A stretch of DNA of 64,000 nt from Fimbriimonas ginsengisoli Gsoil 348 (GCF_000724625.1 NZ_CP007139.1:4340001-4404000), one strand, 5' to 3'. Shown: positions 34,602 to 44,239, numbered from the stretch's first letter. The notes: generated by a model from the letters alone, not told the origin. Translations and numbers: made by a program.

Positions 34602-35570
34602 TTAACCGCCTTGCTTCAGATAGGCGTCGATGAACTTTCGGTAAGCGTCGGCGAAGTTCGGCTCCTTGATGTCGATCTTGGCATCCAGACGCATCGCCTT
34701 CATTTCTTTGTCGATGTTGTTCTTGACATTGCCTCGGTCCATCATGAGCTTCTTGCGAACTCGTACCTTTAGCTTATCGTCGAGGGAGAGCTTCTTCGCC
34801 GCGATGATGTTCTCGACGAGGAACTTCACGTACGCGGTTTCCCCGCCCTGAAGCTGGGTAGGAATCCAGTCGGTGGTGCCGCCGATCTTTGTCGCCGCGA
34901 TGGCGTTTCGGACCGAGGCGCCCAGCATCGTTTCCGGCACTTGGCCATATTCGCCGCCGATCCCCTTGGTGAGGTCGGTGCTGTACTTCTTCGCGGTGTC
35001 GGCGAAGGAGGTTCCGCCCGACAGGGCGCTGTCCACCGCGCTCTTGTCGGCGTCGGCCTTCACGACGATGACCCGGAGCTGATACTTCTTTGGGATCGTG
35101 AACTCGTCGGGGTGGGCGTTGAAGTAGCTGGCGACCTCTTGATCGGTCACCGTCACGCCGAAGGTTTGGATTTTGAATTGGGCGAGCTCGTAACGAATTT
35201 GGTAGCGGAGGTCGTCCAGACTGCGGCCGGTGCCGATCCAGAGCTCATCGAGGTTCGGGGTCTCTTCCTTCCGATTGCGGTACTCGGCGTCGACCTCCAT
35301 GTCGGTTGGCGAGACGCCCTTCTTCTTTGCGAGCTGGAATACGAGCCGCTCGGTGATGAGCTGCTCGATGGTTAGGAAGCCGGGGGGGAATTCGCTGATC
35401 GTAGCGCCGGTCTTTTTGCCAACGCCGGGAAGGAACTCCATGCGGTGGTAATACTCGCCCCCCTTGATCTCCTCACCGTTGACGATAACGACGGTGCGGG
35501 CAGGGTCGACTTGGGCGAATGCCGCGGTAGCGGCGAGCACGGCGAGTGCCGCGATGAACATCTTCTTCAA
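34602..35570 (-). CDS. exported SurA/PpiC-type peptidyl-prolyl isomerase-like foldase
   Basis: This periplasmic chaperone/foldase candidate has a signal peptide [18 protein letters not shown], a SurA-like N-terminal domain ([41 protein letters not shown]), and a parvulin-like segment ([47 protein letters not shown]). The TTG at 35570 is preferred because GGAGGA lies 6-7 bases upstream. An ATG at 35561 is too far from that site, and the longest frame to 35618 has no support. The C-terminal 70 residues are highly Lys-rich and helical. Confidence 0.82.
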   Translation of the reverse strand: MKKMFIAALAVLAATAAFAQVDPARTVVIVNGEEIKGGEYYHRMEFLPGVGKKTGATISEFPPGFLTIEQLITERLVFQLAKKKGVSPTDMEVDAEYRNRKEETPNLDELWIGTGRSLDDLRYQIRYELAQFKIQTFGVTVTDQEVASYFNAHPDEFTIPKKYQLRVIVVKADADKSAVDSALSGGTSFADTAKKYSTDLTKGIGGEYGQVPETMLGASVRNAIAATKIGGTTDWIPTQLQGGETAYVKFLVENIIAAKKLSLDDKLKVRVRKKLMMDRGNVKNNIDKEMKAMRLDAKIDIKEPNFADAYRKFIDAYLKQGG

Positions 35571-35813
35571 ATGGGGTCCTCCGGAAAGCGGGCTGATAGC
35601 TCTTATTACACCCAGCAACGCTCACTATGACGCCCGTTCCCGCTCGAAACTTCGACTAATTCCCATCTTTCCCGGCAAAAGGGTTCATGGCGCCGGTCGC
35701 TCATCCGGTTCTTCCAAGACCGCGCATCTTGCGAAGAGCTCCAATAATCGCCGTTTCGCACGGCAAAAACTCTAGTACAATTGCCTGGAAAGGTCAACGA
35801 AGGAGGAACCCTG

Positions 35814-36563
35814 ATGCTTCAGAAACTTACTTTGTCGTTGCTTGCTTTGCTTTTGGCCGCCAGCGTCCACCCCGCAAGCGATCCAGTCAGAAAGCACATT
35901 CGCCCTGTGAAGACGAACTGGAAGATCACCGGCCAGCTTGTCGAGGCCTGCTCCTGTAACGCCGCTTGCCCGTGTTGGTTTGGCTCGATGCCGAGCCGCA
36001 TGGCATGCAGTGGCAATCAGGTCGTGTTTATCAAATCCGGCAGATACGGCTCCGTCCCGCTCGACGGATTGGCCGTCGCCCAATTCGTGAAGAGTCCCGA
36101 TGGGAAGTCGATGCTGGAGTCGTTCGGGAGCTGGGATCTCGATAGCGTCTATATCGACGAGCGAGCCAATCCGCAGCAACGGGCCGCGCTGGTCGATGTC
36201 GCCAAGCACCTGTTCGCGCCTAGTGCGAAGAGTCGCGAGATCAGGTACGTGCCCATCAGTCGCCGGATGGAAGGGAAGGAGTTCCTCGTGAGTGTCGGCA
36301 AGGTCAGCGACATCTCAGGTCATCTGATCGACGGCGGCTTCACTGGCGCGCCAAAGATCGTCAACCCACCCTTGGCCGACCCGACCCACCGGTCGTTCCA
36401 GCAGGGCGTCGCCACTCGGTTGACTTTCACGGATATGGGTCAGAACTGGGACTTCAAGAACACCAACTTCATGGTCAACGACTTCACCGTCGACAACGCC
36501 GAGTACGAGAAGTACGAAGCCGCCATGGCCGAGAAGATGAAGAAGGCAAACAAGCCGCACTAA
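35814..36563 (+). CDS. DUF1326-domain exported protein
   Basis: This protein of about 249 residues has a signal peptide (LTLSLLALLLAASVHPAS). After it comes the DUF1326 signature: WKITGQLVEACSCNAACPCWFG followed by a further Cys in MACSGN. The domain binds neither a known cofactor nor a known partner to my knowledge, but the Cys-rich head suggests metal or redox chemistry. The ATG at 35814 is chosen because AAGGAGG lies at the correct distance; the frame to 35781 would begin ahead of it. Confidence 0.82.
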   Translation: MLQKLTLSLLALLLAASVHPASDPVRKHIRPVKTNWKITGQLVEACSCNAACPCWFGSMPSRMACSGNQVVFIKSGRYGSVPLDGLAVAQFVKSPDGKSMLESFGSWDLDSVYIDERANPQQRAALVDVAKHLFAPSAKSREIRYVPISRRMEGKEFLVSVGKVSDISGHLIDGGFTGAPKIVNPPLADPTHRSFQQGVATRLTFTDMGQNWDFKNTNFMVNDFTVDNAEYEKYEAAMAEKMKKANKPH

Positions 36564-36925
36564 TCGCGGTCACAGGCTGGCCGGGCAGCGCCGGCCAGCA
36601 TCTTGGGCCTCAATCGAGAATGGGATCGAATGGAGCCCACTTATTCTTGAACCCTTTCGACGCACAGTAGACGTTCCGTGACACGATCCCGTAGAGTCCG
36701 GAACTCGTTCGTAATCTTCTGATGGAATGCAGCATCGAGTGCGATAGTGTCTCCGCTTTTTGCTCCGCCCAGATACTGCGGCGCAACGTGATAGGTTGCG
36801 AGACTTGACGTGAAGGGCTTTGGCGAAACCTGCTGCGTGGCTTGGTGGAGATTATGGTTTGGGCGCGAGTTACGAGCGCCTTAAGAATATCTATCGACAT
36901 CTCGAAAAGGTCAGGGCGTGATCCT
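36564..36925. other. 362-base gap between DUF1326 gene and hrcA, with a possible gene relic
   Basis: A GC-rich hairpin (36576-36599, GCTGGCCG / CGGCCAGC) may terminate the DUF1326 transcript. The remainder contains only interrupted frames. The most protein-like on the minus strand is an open stretch at 36641-36880 ending DTIALDAAFHQKITNEF... with no start codon. Confidence 0.45.
36641..36880 (-). pseudogene. possible C-terminal relic of an unidentified gene
   Basis: An open frame of about 79 codons between two stops has protein-like content (LATYHVAPQYLGGAKSGD, then TIALDAAFHQKITNEFRTL) but no start codon. No family was recognised. A different frame on the same strand is also open here, so the call is weak. 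Confidence 0.25.
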
Positions 36926-37960
36926 CTAGCCGAAGAACCGGGTTAGGGAATCGCTTAGCGCTTTCGCGGTGTAGCTAACGAGCGGGATGCTGGCGTCGTA
37001 GCGCATGCGGGTGGGGCCGACGAGGGCGACTACGCCGGCTTCGTTTTCCCCTACAAAGAAGCTGTGGCGGACGACCGAGAGTTGGCGCATTCGCTCGTTC
37101 CGATTTTCGCGGCCAATGATCACCGGCCGAACGGCTTCGCCGGGGGTTACGGCTTCGTAGAGGATTGCCGACTCGGACATTTGGTGCAGCAAGTCGGCTA
37201 GCATGCCGGCATCGCGCTGAAATTCGGGTTGAGCGAAGAGGAACTCCTCCCCCTCAGTGATCATCTTTCCCCGGGTTAGCTCGCGGGCGATCGAGCGGAT
37301 CGTTGTCGTGAGCACCCCCATCAGCTTGTCCACGGCCGGATTTCCGAGCGTTCCGCTCGTTTTGATCTTGCTGAGGTTCCGCAGGTCCTTACCGCCGATA
37401 GACAGTGTGAGGGCCTCGTTGGTTTTGCCGATATCCTCGAGGGTAAGACCGGGCGGGCATTCGATCATGCGGTTTTCAACGTGACCGTTGCTCAGCACCA
37501 GCACCAGGAGCGCCTGCGAGGGGCCGAGGGCGCTGAAGACGGCCGTGCGTACGGTCACGCTGGTGTCGCGAACGGTGGTCGCCACACCCAACAAATGGGT
37601 GACCCGGCTCAAGGCGCGCATCGTGTCGCGAAGCAAGGTGTGGAGCGCTTCGCCATCGTCGGTGGCGTCGCGCAGACGCTGCTTCTCGGCTTCACCGGGG
37701 TGGCGCTGGACGATCAGGCGGTCAACGTAATAGCGGTATCCGAGATCGCTGGGGATGCGGCCGGCGCTGGTGTGAGGCTGCTCCAGAAATCCGAGCTCCG
37801 ACATCTCGGCCATCTCGTTCCGGATCGTCGCCGACTTGACCCCTAAGTCGTACTTCTGCACCAACATCTCGCTGGCGACCGGCTCGGCCGTCGTGATGTA
37901 TTCCAGAACGATCGCCTGGAGGACCGTTTGTTTCCGCGAGTCGAGTTCAGGCATCTTCAA
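36926..37960 (-). CDS. hrcA: heat-inducible transcription repressor HrcA
   Basis: HrcA represses chaperone operons by binding CIRCE operators. The N-terminal winged helix is visible as KQTVLQAIVLEYITTAEPVAS and KSATIRNEMAEMSELGFLEQPHTSAGRIPSDLGYRYYVD. The C-terminal half has the GAF-like and dimerisation regions (FLFAQPEF, VIIGRENRNERMRQLSVV, VALVGPTRMRYD). Length 344 is typical. No grpE, dnaK or dnaJ is adjacent and no CIRCE element was found in the 11 bases separating it from the divergent gene. The ATG at 37954 is an equally good start. Confidence 0.95.
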   Translation of the reverse strand: MKMPELDSRKQTVLQAIVLEYITTAEPVASEMLVQKYDLGVKSATIRNEMAEMSELGFLEQPHTSAGRIPSDLGYRYYVDRLIVQRHPGEAEKQRLRDATDDGEALHTLLRDTMRALSRVTHLLGVATTVRDTSVTVRTAVFSALGPSQALLVLVLSNGHVENRMIECPPGLTLEDIGKTNEALTLSIGGKDLRNLSKIKTSGTLGNPAVDKLMGVLTTTIRSIARELTRGKMITEGEEFLFAQPEFQRDAGMLADLLHQMSESAILYEAVTPGEAVRPVIIGRENRNERMRQLSVVRHSFFVGENEAGVVALVGPTRMRYDASIPLVSYTAKALSDSLTRFFG

Positions 37961-37971
37961 AGATTGTACGC

Positions 37972-38403
37972 ATGGCGGGCACCACTTGCTTCACCGGGTA
38001 TACGACATCGATGCCAGAAGAGCACGATTTGGTCTCAATGGGCGTGGCGGCCGCATTGGCGCGAGAATTGGCGTCGGACGCGAAGGAGTTCGTGCCCGGC
38101 CTGTGCCGGGTGCTCCAGCAGGGGCTTCCGGAGTCGACGGAAGTCATTCTCTCCGGAGGATTCCTGTCCCGCAAGACGGTTTCGGGAGTGCGGGTTTCGC
38201 TAGGCGACTTCCAATACGAGATCGATTCCGGCGCGAAAGGGCAAATCCGAGCCACCCGAACTCACGTTGTCCGCGGTATCAGCCTTAAAAGCGAGCCGCT
38301 CGATATCGAAACATGGATCGAAGAAGTCGGCGCCGCGATCGAGGAGCGAATGAGGTCGAATGCGCGAACCAAGGCCGCGCTTAGCGGCCTCCTCAACCTC
38401 TGA
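37972..38403 (+). CDS. hypothetical protein upstream of the YbjQ-like gene
   Basis: This 143-residue soluble protein has no signal peptide and no family I recognise. It contains MGVAAALARELASDAKEF, a beta-rich middle (TVSGVRVSLGDFQYEIDSG) and a C-terminal helix (WIEEVGAAIEERMRSNARTKAAL). It is divergent from hrcA and 26 bases ahead of the YbjQ-like protein on the same strand, so the two may act together. Confidence 0.7.
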   Translation: MAGTTCFTGYTTSMPEEHDLVSMGVAAALARELASDAKEFVPGLCRVLQQGLPESTEVILSGGFLSRKTVSGVRVSLGDFQYEIDSGAKGQIRATRTHVVRGISLKSEPLDIETWIEEVGAAIEERMRSNARTKAALSGLLNL

Positions 38404-38429
38404 CCTCCAACCGTTGTAAGATTGAGCAA

Positions 38430-39251
38430 ATGCCATACGAGCCAGGTCAGGTTGAGGGGTTACCGGAATCCGCCAAGCGGCGGCTGCAGAATATGCGGGG
38501 CGGGGAAGGGCGGAAGCCGCTCTTTACCAGCGATCTTTCCGTCAACGAATTCGCGCTGATTCGGGAAGCCGGCTTCGATCCGGTCGGCCTGGTCATGGGA
38601 AGCTCGATCTACCACATCGGAATTCAGATCGCCAGCTTCTACCAGAACCAGGAGCTCGACGTTCTAAGCCAGGCGATGTACGAAGCGCGGGAGTTCGCCA
38701 TGACGCGGATGGAGGAGGAGGCCGATCTATTGGGAGCCGACGGAGTCGTCGGCGTGCGCTTGGAAGTCTCGCGCTACGAGTGGGGAGCCTCGATGGCCGA
38801 GTTTATGGCGATCGGCACCGCCGTCAAGCACCGCAGCGGTGGAAACTACCGAACGAACGACAAGCGTCCATTCACCTCCGACCTTAGCGGCCAAGACTTC
38901 TGGACCTTGCTGCGCACCGGATTTCGGCCGGTTTCCATGGTCATGGGCTCGTGTGTCTACCACGTCGCTCACCAAGGAATCCGGCAGGCGCTGAAGCAGG
39001 CGGGCCGGAATATCGAAATGACGAACTACACGCAGGCGCTCTACTACGCCCGGGAGCTGGCGATGTCCAGAATGCAGGCCGAGGCGGAGAGGGAAGGAGC
39101 CGCCGGGATCGTCGGAGTCCAAGTCAAGGAGAATAGCCACGGCTGGGACAGCCATGTGATCGAGTATTTCGCGGTCGGAACCGCGGTAACTCCCGACGAA
39201 GGGGCGGCCACCTTGCCGGCGCCTACCCCGACGATCTCGCTAAACGGCTAG
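38430..39251 (+). CDS. tandem YbjQ/UPF0145-like protein
   Basis: This 273-residue protein consists of two copies of a YbjQ-like (heavy-metal-binding domain) unit. The first has LFTSDLSVNEFALIREAGFDPVG, then YEAREFAMTRMEEEADLLGADGVVGV. The second has PFTSDLSGQDFWTLLRTGFRPVS, then YYARELAMSRMQAEAEREGAAGIVGV. Standard YbjQ proteins are single-unit pentamers of about 100 residues; their function is unknown. A short hydrophilic N-terminal lead and a Pro/Thr tail flank the units. A palindromic terminator follows directly. Confidence 0.82.
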   Translation: MPYEPGQVEGLPESAKRRLQNMRGGEGRKPLFTSDLSVNEFALIREAGFDPVGLVMGSSIYHIGIQIASFYQNQELDVLSQAMYEAREFAMTRMEEEADLLGADGVVGVRLEVSRYEWGASMAEFMAIGTAVKHRSGGNYRTNDKRPFTSDLSGQDFWTLLRTGFRPVSMVMGSCVYHVAHQGIRQALKQAGRNIEMTNYTQALYYARELAMSRMQAEAEREGAAGIVGVQVKENSHGWDSHVIEYFAVGTAVTPDEGAATLPAPTPTISLNG

Positions 39252-39277
39252 CGGTTGGCGAGTACTCGCCAACCGCT
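39250..39277. terminator. palindromic bidirectional terminator
   Basis: A perfect 28-base palindrome with arms AGCGGTTGGCGAG / CTCGCCAACCGCT is centred on GTAC-containing sequence. It separates two convergent genes (39251 and 39290). Confidence 0.75.
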
Positions 39278-39289
39278 GCATTGGTCAGA

Positions 39290-39733
39290 TCAGCCCTTTT
39301 TGAAGACGATCTTGGCCGCCGGACCGCCGTGGGTCGGTGGGGTCATGGTAATCGTCTTGCCGTCCGCGCTCAAAGTCGCGGTCTGCGGCTCGCCGCCCAT
39401 TCCGGAAGGCTTCTTCGGCGACTTCAGGGTAATCGTACGGCCGCTCTGCGACCAATCGCCGGTCTGCCCCTTAGAGTTCGCCGGAACCATTCCGCCTTTG
39501 GCGTTGATCGTGTAGGTCTTGTTCTTGTTGAAGACGAGGGTGATCGTCATCTTCTTGGCCATCGCCATCATCTGGGTGGCCATCTGGCGCTGCTGAGGCG
39601 GAGTGTTGGCGGGCATCGCCGGCATGGACATTTCAAGATGTCCGGACCAGGTACCAACGGGGCTTTGCGCGAGTGCGGAGGTTCCAAGGGCCGCGACCGC
39701 GAAGACGACCGCCGAAAACTTGTAGGAAATCAT
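39290..39733 (-). CDS. small exported protein of unknown function
   Basis: This 147-residue product has a signal peptide (FSAVVFAVAALGTSALAQ). After it, VGTWSGHLEM starts a lipocalin-like beta-rich fold (ITLVFNKNKTYTINAKGG, GDWSQSGRTITLKSP, ATLSADGKTITMT). A Met-rich helix (MATQMMAMAKKM) interrupts the strands. It is probably a small periplasmic beta-barrel protein; the ligand is unknown. Confidence 0.68.
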   Translation of the reverse strand: MISYKFSAVVFAVAALGTSALAQSPVGTWSGHLEMSMPAMPANTPPQQRQMATQMMAMAKKMTITLVFNKNKTYTINAKGGMVPANSKGQTGDWSQSGRTITLKSPKKPSGMGGEPQTATLSADGKTITMTPPTHGGPAAKIVFKKG

Positions 39734-39902
39734 GACGATCCTGTATACCCCTCGTCCCCGCCCATCGTTTCACTGCCGGGAAAAGTAATCGCAGATAGCA
39801 AATTTGTCGCCGCTTACGCGTGTAAGTTTTCGCGACTGGTGAAGATGCCTAATTCTTCTGCCAATATCGTATTTCGGCGCGGGTTTGCGCCTGTGAATTG
39901 CA

Positions 39903-40796
39903 ATGCCTTTTTGCTATCCGGGTCCGTCGCCCCGCCGCTTCCGTGGTTTTACGCTAGTTGAGCTTCTGGTGGTGATGGCGATTGTCGCGGTGCTCGCCGC
40001 GGTTCTCTTCCCGGTCTTTGGCCAAGGTCGAGACGCCGCCAAAAGCGCCGATGACCTCACCAACCTCAAGCAGCTTTCACAGGGCGCGTCGATTTATCTT
40101 TTGGACGCAGACGGGGTGTTCGCGCCCGTTGGTTCGCCGGCCTCCGATCTTAGTTGGTCGCCGGCCCGGGACGCGTCCGTAGATGCCTCCGGCAACGCCT
40201 GGAACGGCTGGGGACTCCGGTTGGCCCCCTACGTCAAGAGCTACGACGTATTCCGCTCGCCGTATTTTTCCAAGAAGGGGAGCTACACCGGCGCGTGCGC
40301 CCACGCCACCGGCATGGACCTGACGAACAATTACGCGATGAACTGGATGCTCGGCAGCGATGGCAGCTTCGGCAGCGGCTCAGACAAGAACGATTCCTTT
40401 GCCTGGTCGCCCGATGGGACCCACCGTTTCAGCCGTCCGATGAACAACGTGGAAGTGATGTCGCCCGCAAACACGATCGCATTCATGCTTTCCAGCACGG
40501 TGGCCCCTTCCGCTCAGAGTTGGGGTTGCTTGTACTCGACGCTTCAGGCCAGCGACTTTGATAACCAGCTTCAGCAGTACACGCTCTATAACCAAGGTGC
40601 GAACCTCGCATTTGCGGACGGGCATGCCAGCTTCTTTGCCGACGAGCGAATGAACCCGGCTTCGAAAGGAAATCCCCGGGCGTGGACGATCTTCCACTTT
40701 AAATCCCGAGGAGTCTGGATGGAGCCGACGATGCCGGAAAGCAGCATGGGCTACACCAACCTCGATCCAGACGGCAAATCCGCCGGCGCCCTCTAA
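39903..40796 (+). CDS. prepilin-like protein with type IV N-terminus and DGH domain
   Basis: This 297-residue pseudopilin has the prepilin peptidase motif RRFRG/FTLVELLVVMAIVAVLAAVLFPVF: cleavage after Gly, Phe at +1 for methylation, Glu at +5. The globular part carries NLKQLSQGASIYLLDADG, then FADGHASFF, the DGH motif of DUF1559-type proteins. It is one of two true prepilins in this window; the other is at 44480. Roles in a type II-like secretion or pilus apparatus are inferred. Confidence 0.9.
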   Translation: MPFCYPGPSPRRFRGFTLVELLVVMAIVAVLAAVLFPVFGQGRDAAKSADDLTNLKQLSQGASIYLLDADGVFAPVGSPASDLSWSPARDASVDASGNAWNGWGLRLAPYVKSYDVFRSPYFSKKGSYTGACAHATGMDLTNNYAMNWMLGSDGSFGSGSDKNDSFAWSPDGTHRFSRPMNNVEVMSPANTIAFMLSSTVAPSAQSWGCLYSTLQASDFDNQLQQYTLYNQGANLAFADGHASFFADERMNPASKGNPRAWTIFHFKSRGVWMEPTMPESSMGYTNLDPDGKSAGAL

Positions 40797-41100
40797 CGCC
40801 TGGCATGGGCTTCCAGCCCATGCGTTTCACGACCATCCTGGCCGTGTAACCGTAGCAACGGCTCCCAGCCGATGATCCCAGGGTGATCCTGGTCGCCTAG
40901 ATCGGCCCTGTCCTGGATGGTCATCAACAAAATAGATTGACAAAGTAGGTTCACCCGTAGCCCGGGGATTTATCCCCGGTTGAACCTTGAACCGCGGCTA
41001 AAGCCACGGGCTACGGGTGAAATCAGATTAGGGAAATGTAAACCAATTTGGCCATGCCCTGGAAGGATATGGGACCCACTGGCAAGATGCCAGTGCCACG
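40797..41100. other. 304-base repeat-rich gap
   Basis: The gap opens with the hairpin ATGGGCTTCCAGCCCAT (40805-40821), continues with unremarkable sequence, and holds the 116-base repeat with the nested hairpin core. It ends with the words CCAGTGCCACG that close the phosphoesterase gene. No gene is present. Confidence 0.6.
40935..41050 (+). repeat. cloverleaf-like repeat, copy 1
   Basis: The core 40950-41021 has terminal arms TTCACCCGTAGCCC / GGGCTACGGGTGAA (perfect, 14 base pairs). These enclose two inner hairpins, CCGGGGATTTATCCCCGG and CCGCGGCTAAAGCCACGG. The flanks GATTGACAAAGTAGG and GGGAAATGTAA are shared with copy 2 at 57955-58070. Confidence 0.85.
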
Positions 41101-43533
41101 TTAGTCGACTTCTTCGGCCGTTATGAGTCTCTTGGCCTTCAACCCTTTTCCGTGGGCGCCGGCGTACTTGGCCGGGTACGGGGTCTGCTTGCCTGCCAAC
41201 CGCCACAGGGTTCGGTTGAGGCGATCGGCATCGACTTGGTCGGGACGGTCCAATCGCATCGCCGTCTCCTTACCGCCCCGGTTAAGCTCGTCCAAAGGAA
41301 CGCGGTTCGGCAACGCCGTGTAAGGAGTGAGGTTCGCCACGTTTTGGAAGCAGTCATCCATCGGGTTAGCCTCGGCATCGTTGCGGTTCATTGGCGGCAG
41401 ACCGAGGATCAGCTCCATCGTGCGGACAACCGAGGTTTGGTTATAGAAGCGTGAAATAGTCGTCGCCCGCTTCGTATAAGGACTTGCAATCAAGCACAGG
41501 CTGCGGTGGCCATCGACGTGATCGAATCCGTCCTGCGGATCGTCTTCGATCACAAAAACGACGGTGGAGGGCCAGAAACGGCTGTGGCTGATCGCCTCGA
41601 TCGAACGTCCCAGGGCCAAATCGTTATCCGCGACGTGTGCCCGCGGGGTTGGGGCGCCCGCGCTGCCTCCGCTCGTGTGGTCTTGAGGAAGGTACAGGAT
41701 GGTTAGGCGAGGCATCGCGCCTTTCTCCTCCCATTCCTTAAGCCGCCGCACGAAGCGGTCGGCCCTGAGCACGTCCGGAATCCCCAGGTTCCACCCCGGA
41801 AAATCGCGATCCGAGACCTCGCGAAGCCGCCGAACTCCGATGTTCTGTTTGAACTTGGGCTGCTCGCCGGCAAGAAAAGCTTGGTAGAGCTGTGTCCATG
41901 ACCGGTGCGGATCCGGCTCGGCGTAGTCGAATTCGCCGAAGTTGTACACGCTCAGGCCGTGATCCAACGCGCTATCCCATAGGTAGCCGGAATGCGAAGT
42001 AGCGAGCGGGTCGTCCCCGAACGGGTAGCTTCGGGTCCAGCCGCCATGGCTTCGCTCGAAGTAAGTCGTTGCGTTCGCCTCCGTCGTCCAAGCGTGGCCG
42101 TCCGCGCTGTTGATGCCGTTGCAATAGTAGTTGTCCAAAAGCGCGAACTGCCGGGCGAGGGCGTGGTGGTTCGGGGTGACGTTGTCGCCATACATCACCA
42201 GGTCTGGGTCGCCGTCGCCGGTTTTTATGTCCCCAAGGATCTGATCGTAGGTCCGATTCTCCTTAATCACGTAAACCACGTGTTGGAACAGGCTGGGTTC
42301 ACCCGGACGGCGGGGAACCGGTACGGCGGCAGGTACAGAACGGCGTGGTCCGCTCGAGAGGTCGGAAATCTTGCTAGCGTTGAAAGCCGGCCTTGGGTCG
42401 AAGCTTACGCTTCCGGTGAAATCGCCCACGGAACGCTTTGGACTATGCCCGGAACGACTCCCGATCCCTTTCGAAGTGACCACCAGCAAACCATGATCGG
42501 CCGCCCTTACGACGGTGGGATACCAGGCGGTGTGAATGGAACCGATCCACCGCCTATCCCTTAGATTGAACGCGGCGACCTTGTCCAGCCCGCTGTAGGC
42601 GACGAGCAGGCGATCTCCGTCGACGGCTAAAGAGCTGGGCGCCCCTCCTTCTTGCTTCGAGCCGCGGAATCTTCCCTGAGGCATCATCGAGGCACGATCG
42701 AAGGCTACGACATCCGTGCTGTTGGCACAGGCCACCAAGACGTTTCGTCCCTGGAGAACGACCTCCGTCGGCTGAAGCGGAGTCCGCGCCCTCCCCACGA
42801 CCTCGCCCGACCGCAAATCGATTTTGCATAGAGAACCGAAGGTACCGATCCCCCGCTTATCCACCGGAACGTCGGTCCCCGAGGCAGGCGCGGTTTCGCT
42901 GCCGACCGGGGTCCGGATGGACCAGCAGCTTACGAACAGAGCCCCCTTTCCATCTTCTACCAATGAGTAAGGAGCGACGTCGACCTCGATCCGTTTCTCC
43001 ACGCTGCCGCTGTCGAGGTTCACGATCTGAACCGAGTTATCGCGGTGCACGGCGACGGCCAACTGTCGGTTGTCGACGAAACGTAGCCCGCAAGGGTACG
43101 GTGCGCCTCCCGCTTTTGCCGGGGCCAGCTTAATGGGAGAAAGGGGAGTGAGCTTATCCCCGACCCGCGACCAAAGGTAGATCGAGTCGTTAGCGTTAGA
43201 GGCGGCGATTGTCTTTCCGCCGGGAGAGGCGGCGATTCCGGTGAGGGAAGCGCCTCCAGGTAGCTTCTCTTCGGCAACCGTCTTGCCGTCGCTCAGGCGG
43301 AAAACAGTGATGCCGTCCGAGTGTTTAACGGCGGCGAATCCGCCCGGGAGGACGACCGCGTCCACGCCGCCTCCGGCAATCATTGCCGTCCTGCCGGTGG
43401 CAGCGACCGCCCGTCCAGTGGGAACGACGATGCCGTCCCTAGTCTTGTCGCCCACTCGGAGGTCTCTCATAACCACCGTCGTCCCAACCGCGAGGCTTGC
43501 CAAGGCCGCCACCGCAAAAGCGATACGCTTCAT
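41101..43533 (-). CDS. beta-propeller phosphoesterase (AcpA/phospholipase C-type)
   Basis: This 810-residue exported protein begins with a hydrophobic signal (FAVAALASLAVGTTVVM). Residues about 50-370 form WD/YVTN-like blades (VKHSDGITVFRLSDGK, LRFVDNRQLAVAVHRDNSVQIVNLDSG). From about residue 435 a PF04185-type phosphoesterase domain follows: VVYVIKENRTYDQILGD, FALLDNYYCNGINSADGHAWT, YLPQDHTSG, FVIEDDPQDGFDHVDGHRS. The domain uses metals and a Thr nucleophile in this family; RTYDQ is the usual location. A close paralogue lies at 50661, 7 kb away and in the opposite orientation. Confidence 0.85.
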   Translation of the reverse strand: MKRIAFAVAALASLAVGTTVVMRDLRVGDKTRDGIVVPTGRAVAATGRTAMIAGGGVDAVVLPGGFAAVKHSDGITVFRLSDGKTVAEEKLPGGASLTGIAASPGGKTIAASNANDSIYLWSRVGDKLTPLSPIKLAPAKAGGAPYPCGLRFVDNRQLAVAVHRDNSVQIVNLDSGSVEKRIEVDVAPYSLVEDGKGALFVSCWSIRTPVGSETAPASGTDVPVDKRGIGTFGSLCKIDLRSGEVVGRARTPLQPTEVVLQGRNVLVACANSTDVVAFDRASMMPQGRFRGSKQEGGAPSSLAVDGDRLLVAYSGLDKVAAFNLRDRRWIGSIHTAWYPTVVRAADHGLLVVTSKGIGSRSGHSPKRSVGDFTGSVSFDPRPAFNASKISDLSSGPRRSVPAAVPVPRRPGEPSLFQHVVYVIKENRTYDQILGDIKTGDGDPDLVMYGDNVTPNHHALARQFALLDNYYCNGINSADGHAWTTEANATTYFERSHGGWTRSYPFGDDPLATSHSGYLWDSALDHGLSVYNFGEFDYAEPDPHRSWTQLYQAFLAGEQPKFKQNIGVRRLREVSDRDFPGWNLGIPDVLRADRFVRRLKEWEEKGAMPRLTILYLPQDHTSGGSAGAPTPRAHVADNDLALGRSIEAISHSRFWPSTVVFVIEDDPQDGFDHVDGHRSLCLIASPYTKRATTISRFYNQTSVVRTMELILGLPPMNRNDAEANPMDDCFQNVANLTPYTALPNRVPLDELNRGGKETAMRLDRPDQVDADRLNRTLWRLAGKQTPYPAKYAGAHGKGLKAKRLITAEEVD

Positions 43534-43604
43534 TCCCCAGACTTTGCCTTATATCGAACGCCGATGGCCACGTAATATCCTGCGTTGGGAGCGTCTTAAC
43601 TTCA

Positions 43605-44234
43605 ATGCCGATCTTTCAGATTCCCTCCGTCTATCTACCAACGCCGGAGATCTTCTACCAACGGCAGATTCGCCCGGGCGAGGTAACGCGGTATTCGGTC
43701 GAGAGCGAGTGGAGCAGCCCGAACGGACACGCGAAGTATTCGTACGAAATGCGGCTGGAGAACGAGAAAGCTGGGCCGGAGAAGCTCCAACGGATCGTCG
43801 TAGCGAGGTTGGAAAATCTCCGAGCGCAGATGGATGACCAAGTGGTGAGTCGCCGACTCTTCGGCGTGATCCCCTTCGAGCTCGGACCATCCGGTCCACC
43901 ACAGAAGCTAAACGGGGGCGGTGCGTTGAACACCTACGTCTACCCGCTCCTAGCCTTTATTCTTCCTTCCTCGCCGCCCGGTCCGGAGGGGACGTTCGAG
44001 TTGGCATCCTACATGGTGGAGGGGGTTGGCGCGCTGAAGGTCACGGGATGCGTCATCGGCTTTAGGCCCGAGGGGATGGAGCTCGCCGAGCAGGTCGTCT
44101 TTGGCGGGGGCAACTCCGCGCCGGTGATGACGGTTCATTCCTGGTACCGGGTTGGCCGCGGCCAACTACTTCGCGCCGAGGGAACCTATGCCGAGATGTC
44201 GGGCACCCTCTCGTTTCGCATCAAAAAGCTTTAG
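43605..44234 (+). CDS. hypothetical protein
   Basis: This 209-residue protein is counted from the ATG at 43605. The frame extends back to 43497, but that part overlaps the divergent phosphoesterase start and reads poorly. No signal peptide or membrane segment is visible. It has beta-rich stretches (YSVESEWSSPNGHAKYSYEMRLEN, AEQVVFGGGNSAPVMTVHSWY, TYAEMSGTLSFRIKKL) resembling a lipid- or ligand-binding barrel, but no family is recognised. Confidence 0.68.
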   Translation: MPIFQIPSVYLPTPEIFYQRQIRPGEVTRYSVESEWSSPNGHAKYSYEMRLENEKAGPEKLQRIVVARLENLRAQMDDQVVSRRLFGVIPFELGPSGPPQKLNGGGALNTYVYPLLAFILPSSPPGPEGTFELASYMVEGVGALKVTGCVIGFRPEGMELAEQVVFGGGNSAPVMTVHSWYRVGRGQLLRAEGTYAEMSGTLSFRIKKL

Positions 44235-44239
44235 GATCG

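Noticed and set aside
37955-37971. CIRCE operator at hrcA
   Set aside because: The divergent spacer is only 11 bases and holds no such palindrome.
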